Shown here in pieces: positions 1 through 6,701 of a stretch of 11,264 bases of DNA. The stretch's first letter is position 1; each line of letters starts with the position of its first letter. Source of the DNA: an uncultured Flammeovirgaceae bacterium (lineage in GTDB: Bacteria > Bacteroidota > Bacteroidia > Cytophagales > Cyclobacteriaceae); NCBI GenBank assembly GCA_937138955.1, contig CAKZPJ010000785.1, positions 1 through 11,264 on the forward strand, written 5' to 3'. Under the pieces are notes generated by a model. That model was not told where the DNA came from. It saw nothing but the letters and a program-made list of their open reading frames with translations, and did no database searches. Both the position numbers and the translations under genes were made by a program.

Positions 1-1227
1 CGCCGCCATGCCCACTGCTTGAGCACCGTGGGCGCAGGTCGCCATCACCCGGGAAGAGCCAAACGCCACGTGCGAAGCACTGATAATGCGTCCAGCAAGG
101 AATAGGTTTTCAATGTCTTTACTATAGTAGCAGCGGTAGGGAATCGGGTAAACACCCTTACTGTGCCACTGATTACAGCCCATCTTGTCGCTGTAAATAC
201 CATCGGCGGGATGCAAATCTAACGACCAACCCCCAAAAGCTACCGCATCATCGAAGGCACGCTGATTAACTAAATCGTTTTGGGTGAGCATATAATCGCC
301 CACAAAGCGTCGGCTTTCCCGCTTGCCGGGTACTGTGCCTACCCACTCTAAAGTGAGATTCTCTGATTCGGGAAATTCCCCGCTGTTTTTCACGTGGTGC
401 CAGATACCGTAAATCACCTTCCACAGCTCCCACTTAATCTCTTCTGACTGGTGAATGGTGTCCATCCGCCCGCCGTACTCTACCCACCACAACCAGCAAC
501 CGTGATCTTGTAAGCGGTAGTTTCGCAGTCGGGGCAGTTCACCCGCATCTTGAAGGGCGTAGGCAGGAGCTATAAATTTGACCGGATGACCGGTATCTTT
601 AGTGTAGAAGTAGATAGAATGCCCTAGTAACTCACCGTAGTCTTCAATATCGGGGGCAAAGCCTTCGCCAAACTCTTCGGGTGATTCAGCCCCCATGCGA
701 AAGGAAGCTCCGGCTTGGAAAGCTACGATGCCATCGCCAGAAGAATCGCAGAATAGTGGGGCTTGAAGTTCGTACCGGGTGCTGTTCTGGCTACAGAAGG
801 CTTTAACGGAGTTGATTTTTTGAGCGGACGATTTTTCTATCTCATAGACGGCGGTGTTGAGCAGTAAGGTAATATTCGGTTCTTGAGTAACTTTTTCCAG
901 CAGAATGGTATCCAGGATCAGCGGGTTACCCTCTTTGTTCCGATACAAATTTTCTAGCAGTAGCTCATCAATTACTCCACCTTCCCGAGCCCAGCGGTTG
1001 TTATTACCCATATGAGAGGTGGCACCCAGAATCCACAAGCGTACTTCACTAGATGCGTTGCCGCCCAGTACTGGACGATCTTGTACCAAGATTACCTCGA
1101 GACCTTCGCGCGCCGCAGTGAGTGCCGTACAGGTACCTGCCATTCCACCCCCAACCACTACTAGGTCGGCGTTGAGGGAAGTGCAGCGGGGTGCCCGAAC
1201 AGATTCAGTGAACTTTTCTTGTATCAT
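1..1227 (-). CDS. FAD-dependent oxidoreductase (FAD_oxidored family), C-terminus beyond window
   Basis: Open without a stop from the ATG at 1227 to the window edge, 409 codons visible. Residues 24-32 (VVGGGMAGT) form the N-terminal dinucleotide-binding glycine motif, followed by the acidic end of the second strand. The next block, PVLGGNASSEVRLW (52-65), is typical of the PF12831-type FAD oxidoreductases common in Bacteroidota and Planctomycetes. Near the left edge, residues 374-409 (NLFLAGRIISASHVAFGSSR onward) match the C-terminal FAD-contacting segment of such enzymes, so most of the FAD domain is present and only a C-terminal part is missing. No signal peptide is seen, so a cytoplasmic enzyme is likely. 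The start lies 23 bp inside the end of the upstream symporter gene, which implies co-transcription and probably translational coupling. The family is known to be redox-active, but the substrate is unknown; by context it is probably the imported solute or a derivative of it. Confidence 0.88.
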   Translation of the reverse strand, partial: MIQEKFTESVRAPRCTSLNADLVVVGGGMAGTCTALTAAREGLEVILVQDRPVLGGNASSEVRLWILGATSHMGNNNRWAREGGVIDELLLENLYRNKEGNPLILDTILLEKVTQEPNITLLLNTAVYEIEKSSAQKINSVKAFCSQNSTRYELQAPLFCDSSGDGIVAFQAGASFRMGAESPEEFGEGFAPDIEDYGELLGHSIYFYTKDTGHPVKFIAPAYALQDAGELPRLRNYRLQDHGCWLWWVEYGGRMDTIHQSEEIKWELWKVIYGIWHHVKNSGEFPESENLTLEWVGTVPGKRESRRFVGDYMLTQNDLVNQRAFDDAVAFGGWSLDLHPADGIYSDKMGCNQWHSKGVYPIPYRCYYSKDIENLFLAGRIISASHVAFGSSRVMATCAHGAQAVGMAA

Positions 1228-2899
1228 ACTTTTTTTCAGTAAGTGATTTTTTATCGATAATGACCTTAACCATCAAGGCAACTCCCAAAGCAACTACCAC
1301 CAGTCCAGTACCGACAACCAGTAGTTGGGCAAAATCAGCGATTAGCCCCAGACCAGTGATAAGTGCTCCTACTGCTAATACTCCTAGAGCGATAACCCGT
1401 ACGCCTTGTAGGTTATCGTTATCTTCTGTCAAACTACTTTCATCGGTTTCTTCGGAAGCATCTGGCTGAAATAAGGCTCGATGAGCCGGATCCTCTTTTC
1501 GCTGAAGGGAGTAGTATAGTTCGTACCCAGCCAAAACAATGATGGGTATGGCTACCCCGGCAGTCATTTCTTGTGCCCTAGTTAGCGTGATGCCTACTTC
1601 CGAACCTAAAAATTTAATGGCGGTATTCGCGATCAGACTGATGAGGGTATTAACGAGCACACTACGGCCGTTTTGTCGGGGAGAAAACAATGCCCAGATG
1701 GGTGGAAGATAGAGTGCCCCACCCGTTAGAGCTCCGACGGTGAGTACCACTTCTACAATCCCACCCATGCGAGGAACTAGCAACGCTACAATAACGGTCA
1801 GAATACCAAAGACGGCGGTAGCACTTCTAGCTACCAACATAGTACGCTGATCGGAACTGTGAGGGAAGAAGTGTCGAAAAATATCATTGGTGAACACTCC
1901 CGCTGAGATATTTAGGGTAGTATTTACTGAACTGGAAGTGGCAAAGACCATTCCGCCAAGAATTAATCCTAGCATGCCAGCGGGTAGCACCGCTTTACAC
2001 ATCATTAGGTAGGCCCCTTCATCAGCAAAGCCTTCTAGTCCCGGATTAACTACCTGATATATCATAGGAGGTAGCATCCAGACTACCGGACTAATCAGGT
2101 ATAGTGCACCGAAAAGCCAACCTACTTTCCGGGCTTCTTTGGGGCGAGATACACTGGTGTAGCGTTGAACGTAGGCCCAGTTTCCTCCGACAAATACCAG
2201 ATTATACAACCCAAAGGCGATCATAAACTCCAGCGTATATTCCTCGCTAAGTAGATCAAAAAAACCAGTAGGGGATTCTGCTACAAAATTATTGATTCCA
2301 TCCACTGCTTCAAAGGAGAGTGGGACGACAATTAATACGGCAGCGGTAAGTACGATAAATTGCAGTACGTCGGTTACAATCACCGCCCAAAGTCCACCCG
2401 CGGCGGTATAAATAGTAATGAGTCCGCCGATAATGACAATACAAAGTGTAATAGGAAATCCGGTAGAGACTTCCACAATCTTCGCTACCGGATACAGAAA
2501 TGCCCCAGTGGTGAACATGGCAATAAACAGAAATAGATAGGTGTAGATTTTCTGAGTTTTGTAACCCAGCCTTCGGGTAATGAATTCAGCGGCGGTTAGG
2601 GTATTAGTACGTCGCCAGCGGGGAGCAATGAATAAGCCAATTAGTAGCCCGGCAATCGCCATCATCCACTGGATGGTTACTGAAACCCAGCCTTCGGAAT
2701 AGGCAATAGACCCCCATACTACGAAAGTACCCGCCGAGAAAAAACTCATAAACAGCGAAAGGCCGTTGATCCACCAGGGAACCGAACCACCCGCCGCGAA
2801 AAATGACTTAACATCCCGTCCAGTCTTAGTAAAGGAAACACCAATCAGAAAAACGATCAGGGAAAAGATAATTAGCGTCCAGGTGTCTAATGGCTGCAA
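1205..2899 (-). CDS. Sodium:solute symporter (SSS/SLC5 family)
   Basis: 564-residue polytopic inner-membrane protein, the usual size for SSS transporters with about 13 helices. Visible family marks are the discontinuous first core helix region (residues 46-67, SLFMSFFSAGTFVVWGS), the block AAGGLWAVIVTDVLQ at 166-180, GGNWAYVQRYTSVSRPKEARK at about 238-258 with the conserved N, VQRY and EA(R/K), and ATSSSVNTTLN at 320-330, where the paired serines correspond to the Na2 sodium site. A charged, acidic loop near residues 465-495 precedes the final helices. The predicted start is TTG at 2899. An in-frame stop lies at 2930-2932 with no ATG between, and the first internal ATG (residue 51) would remove the first helix, so a non-ATG start is likely. 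It is divergent from the LacI gene with operator palindromes between them, and it overlaps the downstream oxidoreductase. By family it should drive Na+-coupled uptake of a sugar, sugar acid or similar small solute; which one is not readable. Confidence 0.92.
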   Translation of the reverse strand: MQPLDTWTLIIFSLIVFLIGVSFTKTGRDVKSFFAAGGSVPWWINGLSLFMSFFSAGTFVVWGSIAYSEGWVSVTIQWMMAIAGLLIGLFIAPRWRRTNTLTAAEFITRRLGYKTQKIYTYLFLFIAMFTTGAFLYPVAKIVEVSTGFPITLCIVIIGGLITIYTAAGGLWAVIVTDVLQFIVLTAAVLIVVPLSFEAVDGINNFVAESPTGFFDLLSEEYTLEFMIAFGLYNLVFVGGNWAYVQRYTSVSRPKEARKVGWLFGALYLISPVVWMLPPMIYQVVNPGLEGFADEGAYLMMCKAVLPAGMLGLILGGMVFATSSSVNTTLNISAGVFTNDIFRHFFPHSSDQRTMLVARSATAVFGILTVIVALLVPRMGGIVEVVLTVGALTGGALYLPPIWALFSPRQNGRSVLVNTLISLIANTAIKFLGSEVGITLTRAQEMTAGVAIPIIVLAGYELYYSLQRKEDPAHRALFQPDASEETDESSLTEDNDNLQGVRVIALGVLAVGALITGLGLIADFAQLLVVGTGLVVVALGVALMVKVIIDKKSLTEKKYDTRKVH

Positions 2900-2994
2900 A
2901 ATAGGCCGGTTAGGTATTTTGGAAGAAGGTTAATTGATTATCAATTTACTATTCTTATTGGTAGAGATACTTATAGAATTAATAAAAAAGTTTT

Positions 2995-3040
2995 CGGAAA
3001 CGCTTTCGGTAACGTTTCCGAAATTCGGTAACGTTACCGA
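2995..3040. promoter_or_regulatory. LacI-type operator array between divergent genes
   Basis: TCGGTAACGTTACCGA at 3025-3040 is a perfect 16-bp palindrome with the central CG typical of LacI/PurR-family operators. A second copy, TCGGTAACGTTTCCGA (3006-3021), differs from perfect symmetry at one base pair; its centre is 19 bp from the first. A further half-site, CGGAAACG, at 2995-3002 runs into a weaker right half (CTTTCG), centred 12 bp from the second copy. The arms TTCGGAAACG and CGTTTCCGAA also form a wider inverted repeat. The array lies 30 bp upstream of the lacI-type start and 96 bp upstream of the symporter start, well placed to control both. Confidence 0.82.
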
Positions 3041-3069
3041 GTATCCTAAATTATTGTCATATTTACCTA

Positions 3070-4089
3070 ATGAAGCACATAACCATTAAGGATGTCGCCC
3101 GACGGTTGAACGTATCTATCTCTACCGTTTCGCGGGCGTTCAATAATAAATATGACATTCGCAAAGAGACTCGCACGAAAATACTACAAGTTGCTGAGGA
3201 GATGGGCTACCGACCCAACCCCATTGCCCGAAAGCTCATTCAGCAGAAAACCTTTAATGTGGGGGTAGTTGTGCCCGAATTTATCAATAGCTATTTTCCT
3301 GAGGTGATCATTGGCATCCAAGAAATCTTGCATAAGCAGGGGTATCAGGTACTAGTTATGCAGTCTAACGAATGCTATACTACCGAGCTAATAAATATCA
3401 AGACACTAGAGGATAATATGGTCGATGGAATGATTATCTCATTATCTCAAGAAATTCATAATAACGATTACTACTTAAATCTATTGGAAAAGGGGTATCC
3501 GGTGGTCTTTTTTAATCGGGTTGATGAAGATATTCCGGCTTCCAAGGTGGTTTTTGACGACTATAAGTGGGCGTATTTTGCTACTGAACATTTGGTAAAG
3601 CAGGGATATAAAAAGATATACCACCTTTCCGGTTATCAACACTTGAACCTTTCTCAAAATCGTATCCGAGGTTATCGGAAAGCATTGGACAAGTTTTCTG
3701 TTCCTTACACCTCCGAATATATTATTGAAACTGGGTTTTATATGGAAGAAGGCCAAGCAATTATGAAAAAGCTATTGGAAGAGGGAAATATCCCTGAGGC
3801 GGTGTTTGCTACCAATGATACTGTTGCTATTGGAGCTATGAAAGCGATAAAAAAAGCCAGGCTAAAAATTCCTAAAGATATCGCATTGGTAGGGTTTACG
3901 GAATCTAAGATGGCCGATATCGTTGATCCTCCGCTTACCAGTGTAAGCCAGCCTACCTTCGAGATGGGCAGAAAGGCAGCTGAGCTACTACTTCGGCAAA
4001 TTAGCTCTGATGGTTTTGCTGCTCCTGAAACAGTCGTTTTAAACGGGAGGCTAAATGTGAGAGACTCTTCAAGAAAAGGGTTAAGGTAG
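3070..4089 (+). CDS. LacI-family transcriptional regulator
   Basis: 339 residues, the standard LacI length. Residues 5-24 (TIKDVARRLNVSISTVSRAF region) are the N-terminal helix-turn-helix. GYRPNPIARKL at 46-56 is the hinge helix that inserts in the operator minor groove. From about residue 62 (FNVGVVVPE) to 330 is a periplasmic-binding-protein-like sugar-sensing domain, including ATNDTVAIGAMKA and DIALVGFTE, both family hallmarks. The ATG at 3070 is the only start that keeps the whole HTH. The gene is divergent from the symporter, with perfect and near-perfect LacI-type palindromes 30-75 bp upstream, so autoregulation and control of the symporter/oxidoreductase operon is the natural inference. 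Whether it represses or activates, and its ligand, cannot be read from sequence. What follows downstream is IS debris rather than a partner gene. Confidence 0.93.
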   Translation: MKHITIKDVARRLNVSISTVSRAFNNKYDIRKETRTKILQVAEEMGYRPNPIARKLIQQKTFNVGVVVPEFINSYFPEVIIGIQEILHKQGYQVLVMQSNECYTTELINIKTLEDNMVDGMIISLSQEIHNNDYYLNLLEKGYPVVFFNRVDEDIPASKVVFDDYKWAYFATEHLVKQGYKKIYHLSGYQHLNLSQNRIRGYRKALDKFSVPYTSEYIIETGFYMEEGQAIMKKLLEEGNIPEAVFATNDTVAIGAMKAIKKARLKIPKDIALVGFTESKMADIVDPPLTSVSQPTFEMGRKAAELLLRQISSDGFAAPETVVLNGRLNVRDSSRKGLR

Positions 4090-4122
4090 TGTTAAGCTCG
4101 ACTGTAGCCTTTTATAGATTGA

Positions 4123-4147
4123 AAGGGGGAAAGAACTCAAGGGGGAA
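4123..4147 (+). repeat. Short direct repeat AAGGGGGAA x2
   Basis: AAGGGGGAA occurs at 4123-4131 and again at 4139-4147, a 16-bp period, in the 92-bp gap between the LacI gene and the transposase remnant. It may be subterminal sequence of the dead IS element. Function unknown. Confidence 0.35.
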
Positions 4148-4181
4148 TGCCTAGTTTTGGATTGTCTTACGATTCAAATCT

Positions 4182-4577
4182 ATGCTTATTATTCCCAAAG
4201 AGTTCTCCGATCAAATATCAGCATATGCTCCCTTGTTTGCTAGAAAAGTTTTTAACCATGTCAAAGTTCTACTTATGGCCGGTACCCCGGTGAGTAGTTT
4301 GCTAGTAGTAGGCCGTCGCACAGTATGCAGTACCTTGCGCGCAATGGGTCTGAGTCAAGAGAAGCAATTTCACAAGTACCATCGGGTATTAAGTAAAGCT
4401 AAGTGGTCACCCTATCAGGGGGCTTGTATCCTGTTAGGCCTATTGATGGATCAATTAGTGCCCGCTAATGAGCCGCTAGTATTTGGTTTAGATGAGACTT
4501 TGGAACGCTGATGGGGTCGCAAGACCAGTGCTTGTGGTATTTATAGAGACGCCGTACGCTCTAGCCGAAGCCACTTT
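4182..4577 (+). pseudogene. IS701-like (DDE superfamily) transposase, N-terminal remnant
   Basis: An intact reading frame of 109 residues starts at ATG 4182 and stops at TGA 4509-4511. It resembles the N-terminus of IS701-type transposases: a helical start (FARKVFNHVKVLLMAGT), then RRTVCSTLRAMGLS, KYHRVLSKAKWS and VFGLDETLER. The D of GLDET fits the first catalytic aspartate. After the stop, the same frame continues with family-like residues (WGRKTSACGIYRDAVRSSRS, then HF) to about 4577 before similarity ends. So the TGA sits where the family normally has an arginine after ER, consistent with a CGA-to-TGA change, and the rest of the catalytic domain is missing. The element is therefore dead twice over, by nonsense mutation and by truncation. 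Family assignment is from memory of the motif pattern. Confidence 0.72.
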
Positions 4578-4648
4578 AGATATTTTGGCGGCCGCCGTCT
4601 TTAGGTTTGTGTTGTAGTAAAATTTTAAGAAAGCCGTGGTAGCTATTA

Positions 4649-4703
4649 AGTTGTGTAAATGTTTGTAGTCTACTTAAGGCGGATTATGCATATTTACACA
4701 ACT
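4649..4703. repeat. 12-bp inverted repeat, possible IS end remnants
   Basis: AGTTGTGTAAAT (4649-4660) and its exact complement ATTTACACAACT (4692-4703) flank 31 bp. The TTGTGTAAA core resembles the terminal repeats of IS256-family elements, so this could be two ends brought together by deletion, or a very small miniature element. A transcript hairpin is possible, but no T-tract follows, so a classical terminator is unlikely. The right arm overlaps the stop codon of the minus-strand transposase shard. Confidence 0.45.
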
Positions 4704-4806
4704 AAAAACGCCAGCCTAGGTGAACCGGGCCCCGGCGGCTACCGTCCCAAGCTGCTTGTTTGGCGAAAAAGCCATCTACCACCCAGTACTTGGTCTTTTG
4801 AGTAGG
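4702..4806 (-). pseudogene. Transposase catalytic-core shard
   Basis: A short minus-strand frame, too small to be a gene, reads QKTKYWVVDGFFAKQAAWDG before ending at TAG 4702-4704. The pattern K-Y-x-V-x-D-G-F-F-A-K is typical of the region around the second catalytic aspartate in IS4/IS5-type DDE transposases. It lies downstream, in the same orientation but another frame, of a piece that looks like the C-terminus of such a protein, so the order is the reverse of an intact enzyme. The preceding residues overlap the tail of that other piece. Assignment rests on motif resemblance only. Confidence 0.45.
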
Positions 4807-5021
4807 TAAGCACCTAAGCACAGGACAAAAGGGGGTATCAGGTGTTCAAACTTAAGGTGATGTAGCATTAGTACTTTAAGTTTGTCTAGTCCGATACGGA
4901 AGAGGCTGAAGAGCTTTTCTTGTTGTTCTTTCAGTTTTTTGATTGGTATGACATAGCCCTGCCCTAGTAACCACTCGCCGGTATTCACTGCCCAGCAAAG
5001 GGCTTCTTCAAAGCAATGCAA
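4776..5021 (-). pseudogene. IS4-like transposase C-terminal remnant
   Basis: An 81-residue minus-strand frame with an ATG at 5021. The stretch FEEALCWAVNTGEWLLGQGY, then PIKKLKEQQEKLFSLFRIGLD, resembles the C-terminal part of IS4-type transposases, where a helix with the pattern (F/L)CWAxxTGEWL is followed by PIKIKKHGRxxKSLFRYGLD. The catalytic residues of the family lie N-terminal to this and are absent. The last ~15 residues (LLKRPSTGW) are read out of frame across the neighbouring catalytic-core shard, so the true fragment probably ends near 4810. It is unlikely to make a functional protein. Confidence 0.5.
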
Positions 5022-5078
5022 GAGGAATTAGCATGCAACCCATCCTTTGCATTACCCTTTTTTCAACACGCTAACATT

Positions 5079-5237
5079 TTATGAAAAGGCCGTGGATATG
5101 AATGTAAAGGCACCTATATCCAACATTATGTTTCGTATTTTGTTAGTTCCCACCAATGTTGAGTTAAGCAAAATAACAAGTAATATTATTCCAATGCTAA
5201 ATACCGGAATGATACCTGTATAAATCCTTTGGTTCAT
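5079..5237 (-). CDS. Possible small membrane protein or membrane-protein remnant
   Basis: A 52-codon minus-strand frame starts at ATG 5237 and ends at TAA 5079-5081. It reads MNQRIYTGIIPVFSIG, then IILLVILLNSTLVG, a convincing membrane helix (residues 9-30), then a basic loop (TNKIRN) and a second hydrophobic stretch (residues 37-52) ending FISTAFS. The frame is open upstream to a TAG near 5300 without another ATG. No Shine-Dalgarno, partner gene or recognised family is visible. It could be a genuine small protein, the tail of a decayed membrane protein, or chance in AT-rich DNA. Nothing else in the surrounding 700 bp supports expression. Confidence 0.22.
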   Translation of the reverse strand: MNQRIYTGIIPVFSIGIILLVILLNSTLVGTNKIRNIMLDIGAFTFISTAFS

Positions 5238-5239
5238 TA

Positions 5240-5720
5240 CAAGGATGATTAAAGTAGGTTTCAGCCTATTATAGGATAAGCAGGTATGCTGTATCCCATA
5301 CTCCTATAGAAATTGTACAAAAGATCTGCTGTAAGCATACTGGCAGTTTAAGCATCCTTCAGTCAGACTGGAGATGACAATCTTTATCAATAAGTAACGG
5401 TGAGTATAGGTGTAAGCAAGCGATCTGGGCGATAAGCAAAGGCGTTACCGGAATTCCCTACCATTTATTATAAGTCAGCACAGTTGTCAACTACGTTTTC
5501 TGACAGTGCTAACTCTTCAAGAGCTGCTATACACGTAAGAATTATGAGTGCTGAGTAGTCGGATGTAATAGGTATGCAAGGTATAGGTAGATTCCCGAAG
5601 TATTATTTGCAGTAGATGAGGTAAAATGACAGGGAATGAAGGGATTACCGCAATGAAACATATTATATTACATATCTAACTTTATTTATAACTATTAATA
5701 CATTATTCTTTTATTTACCT
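5240..5720. other. Gene-free stretch
   Basis: No convincing gene, RNA or element is seen. The stretch contains imperfect complementary segments around 5280-5293 and 5328-5344 (TATGC and GCATA cores), a short GTTGTCAAC palindrome near 5483, and ATAGGTA twice near 5569-5590. It becomes strongly AT-rich after about 5650 as it approaches the next gene. It looks like decayed sequence continuing the transposase graveyard. Confidence 0.5.
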
Positions 5721-5722
5721 AT

Positions 5723-5730
5723 TACATTTG
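5723..5730 (+). promoter_or_regulatory. Candidate Bacteroidota -7 promoter element
   Basis: TACATTTG matches the Bacteroidota -7 consensus TAnnTTTG exactly and lies in AT-rich DNA about 54 bp upstream of the helical-protein start. A clear TTTG at the -33 position (19 bp upstream) is missing, so this is a partial match only. Confidence 0.35.
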
Positions 5731-5783
5731 TTGTATATTATTTTAAAATGTGCATTGCTTACTGTTTTAAGTACTTAATAGGT

Positions 5784-6437
5784 ATGATTATGAAGGTACA
5801 GAATGTTTCTCAGATAATAAATGAGGCGGAGCTTATCATTGCTAACGTTGCTCGTAATCCACAAATACAGAAGGGTTTGGCTAATTACGGTTTCCCCGCT
5901 AAGCGAATTAAGGAAGGAGAGAACTTATTAAAGGTAGCTATCCAGCTAAAAGCTATGATGGAAGACCAGCAGGAGGCTCGCTACGAAACCTCGCAAGCTT
6001 GGTTAACTGATTTCCAGAGTGCCAAAGCTACCTATCAGGGCTACGTGAACTTGGCTCGGACGGTATATCGTAATCAGCCCACTATTCTTCGTAAGCTAAA
6101 GATAGACCGGCCTACCCCTAAGCAGCAACAGCCCTGGATCGAGCAAGCACTGCACTTTTATAGCAAGGTATCAACTTACAAGGAGGCGATTGAGCAGCGG
6201 TACGGACTAAGTACTGAGGTTTGGGGGCAGGCATTATCCGAAGTAGAATCATTATCAACTTCACGCAGCGAACGCTTACACTTACGCGCTCAGGCGCAGC
6301 AAGCTACTGAGCAGCGCAATCGCTCACTGGTACAATTGCACGCTTGGGTAAAGGAGTTGAAATATATCGCCAAAGTAGCTCTAAAAGAAGGTCCCCAATT
6401 ATTAGAAGCTTTGGGAGTTGTAGTTCCTTCGCGCTAA
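5784..6437 (+). CDS. Uncharacterised all-helical protein with internal duplication
   Basis: I do not recognise this gene. The frame opens at ATG 5748, but the extra 12 residues (MCIAYCFKYLIG) are unlike the rest and the spacing to the -7 element favours ATG 5784 (MIMKVQNV) or 5790, giving about 217 residues. The product is polar, lysine- and glutamine-rich, free of cysteine from 5784 on, and has neither signal peptide nor membrane segment, so a soluble helical bundle is expected. Residues 35-107 and 140-212 align without gaps over 73 positions. Each begins YG(F/L), and they end NLARTVYRNQPTILRKL and YIAKVALKEGPQLLEAL, sharing A, P, L and L at the same places. A preceding helix with EAEL/EQAL supports two tandem ~100-residue units. 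It stands alone between IS debris and the MutS-like gene, so context gives no function. Codon use looks like a normal host gene, suggesting it is expressed. Confidence 0.7.
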   Translation: MIMKVQNVSQIINEAELIIANVARNPQIQKGLANYGFPAKRIKEGENLLKVAIQLKAMMEDQQEARYETSQAWLTDFQSAKATYQGYVNLARTVYRNQPTILRKLKIDRPTPKQQQPWIEQALHFYSKVSTYKEAIEQRYGLSTEVWGQALSEVESLSTSRSERLHLRAQAQQATEQRNRSLVQLHAWVKELKYIAKVALKEGPQLLEALGVVVPSR

Positions 6438-6701
6438 ATAACTTATTACGATTAACCGATTATTTTTTTATCTGCTAGCTTTACTGATAATCTCTGTGAC
6501 ATATGAGTTGATGAATTAAGAACCAGGTAGCACCGAACCGAAGGTAATAAGTGCCGAGTAAGCCGCTCCCATATTCTAAACACCTTTCATATCCACACCC
6601 GAGAACCTGATTTCCTGAAGATTGGCGAACAGCAATTTAAGATTGGAAAGTGTACAAGAAGTATGTTGAGGATCAATTAGCGCTATGAGCAAGCCTACTT
6701 T
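6438..6701. other. Intergenic gap, convergent gene ends
   Basis: 264 bp between the ends of the helical-protein gene (plus) and the MutS-like gene (minus). No stem-loop with a T-tract is obvious. One plus-strand frame is open for about 47 codons without a start (6525-6680) and resembles nothing known. Confidence 0.5.

Noticed and set aside
1019..1246. Plus-strand 75-codon frame
   Set aside because: Lies antisense to the FAD oxidoreductase, which has clear family motifs; composition is that of a shadow frame.
1260..1469. Plus-strand 69-codon frame rich in Thr/Pro/Ser
   Set aside because: Antisense to the 3' part of the symporter gene; low-complexity shadow.
3481..3756. Minus-strand 91-codon frame
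   Set aside because: Entirely inside the LacI-type gene on the opposite strand with no family resemblance.
5280..5348. Imperfect complementary segments that could form a hairpin or RNA gene
   Set aside because: Pairing is interrupted, there is no T-tract, and no known RNA family pattern is visible.
6525..6680. Startless plus-strand open frame of about 47 codons ending in TAG
   Set aside because: No start codon at its 5' end, no similarity that I recognise; likely chance or unidentifiable debris.
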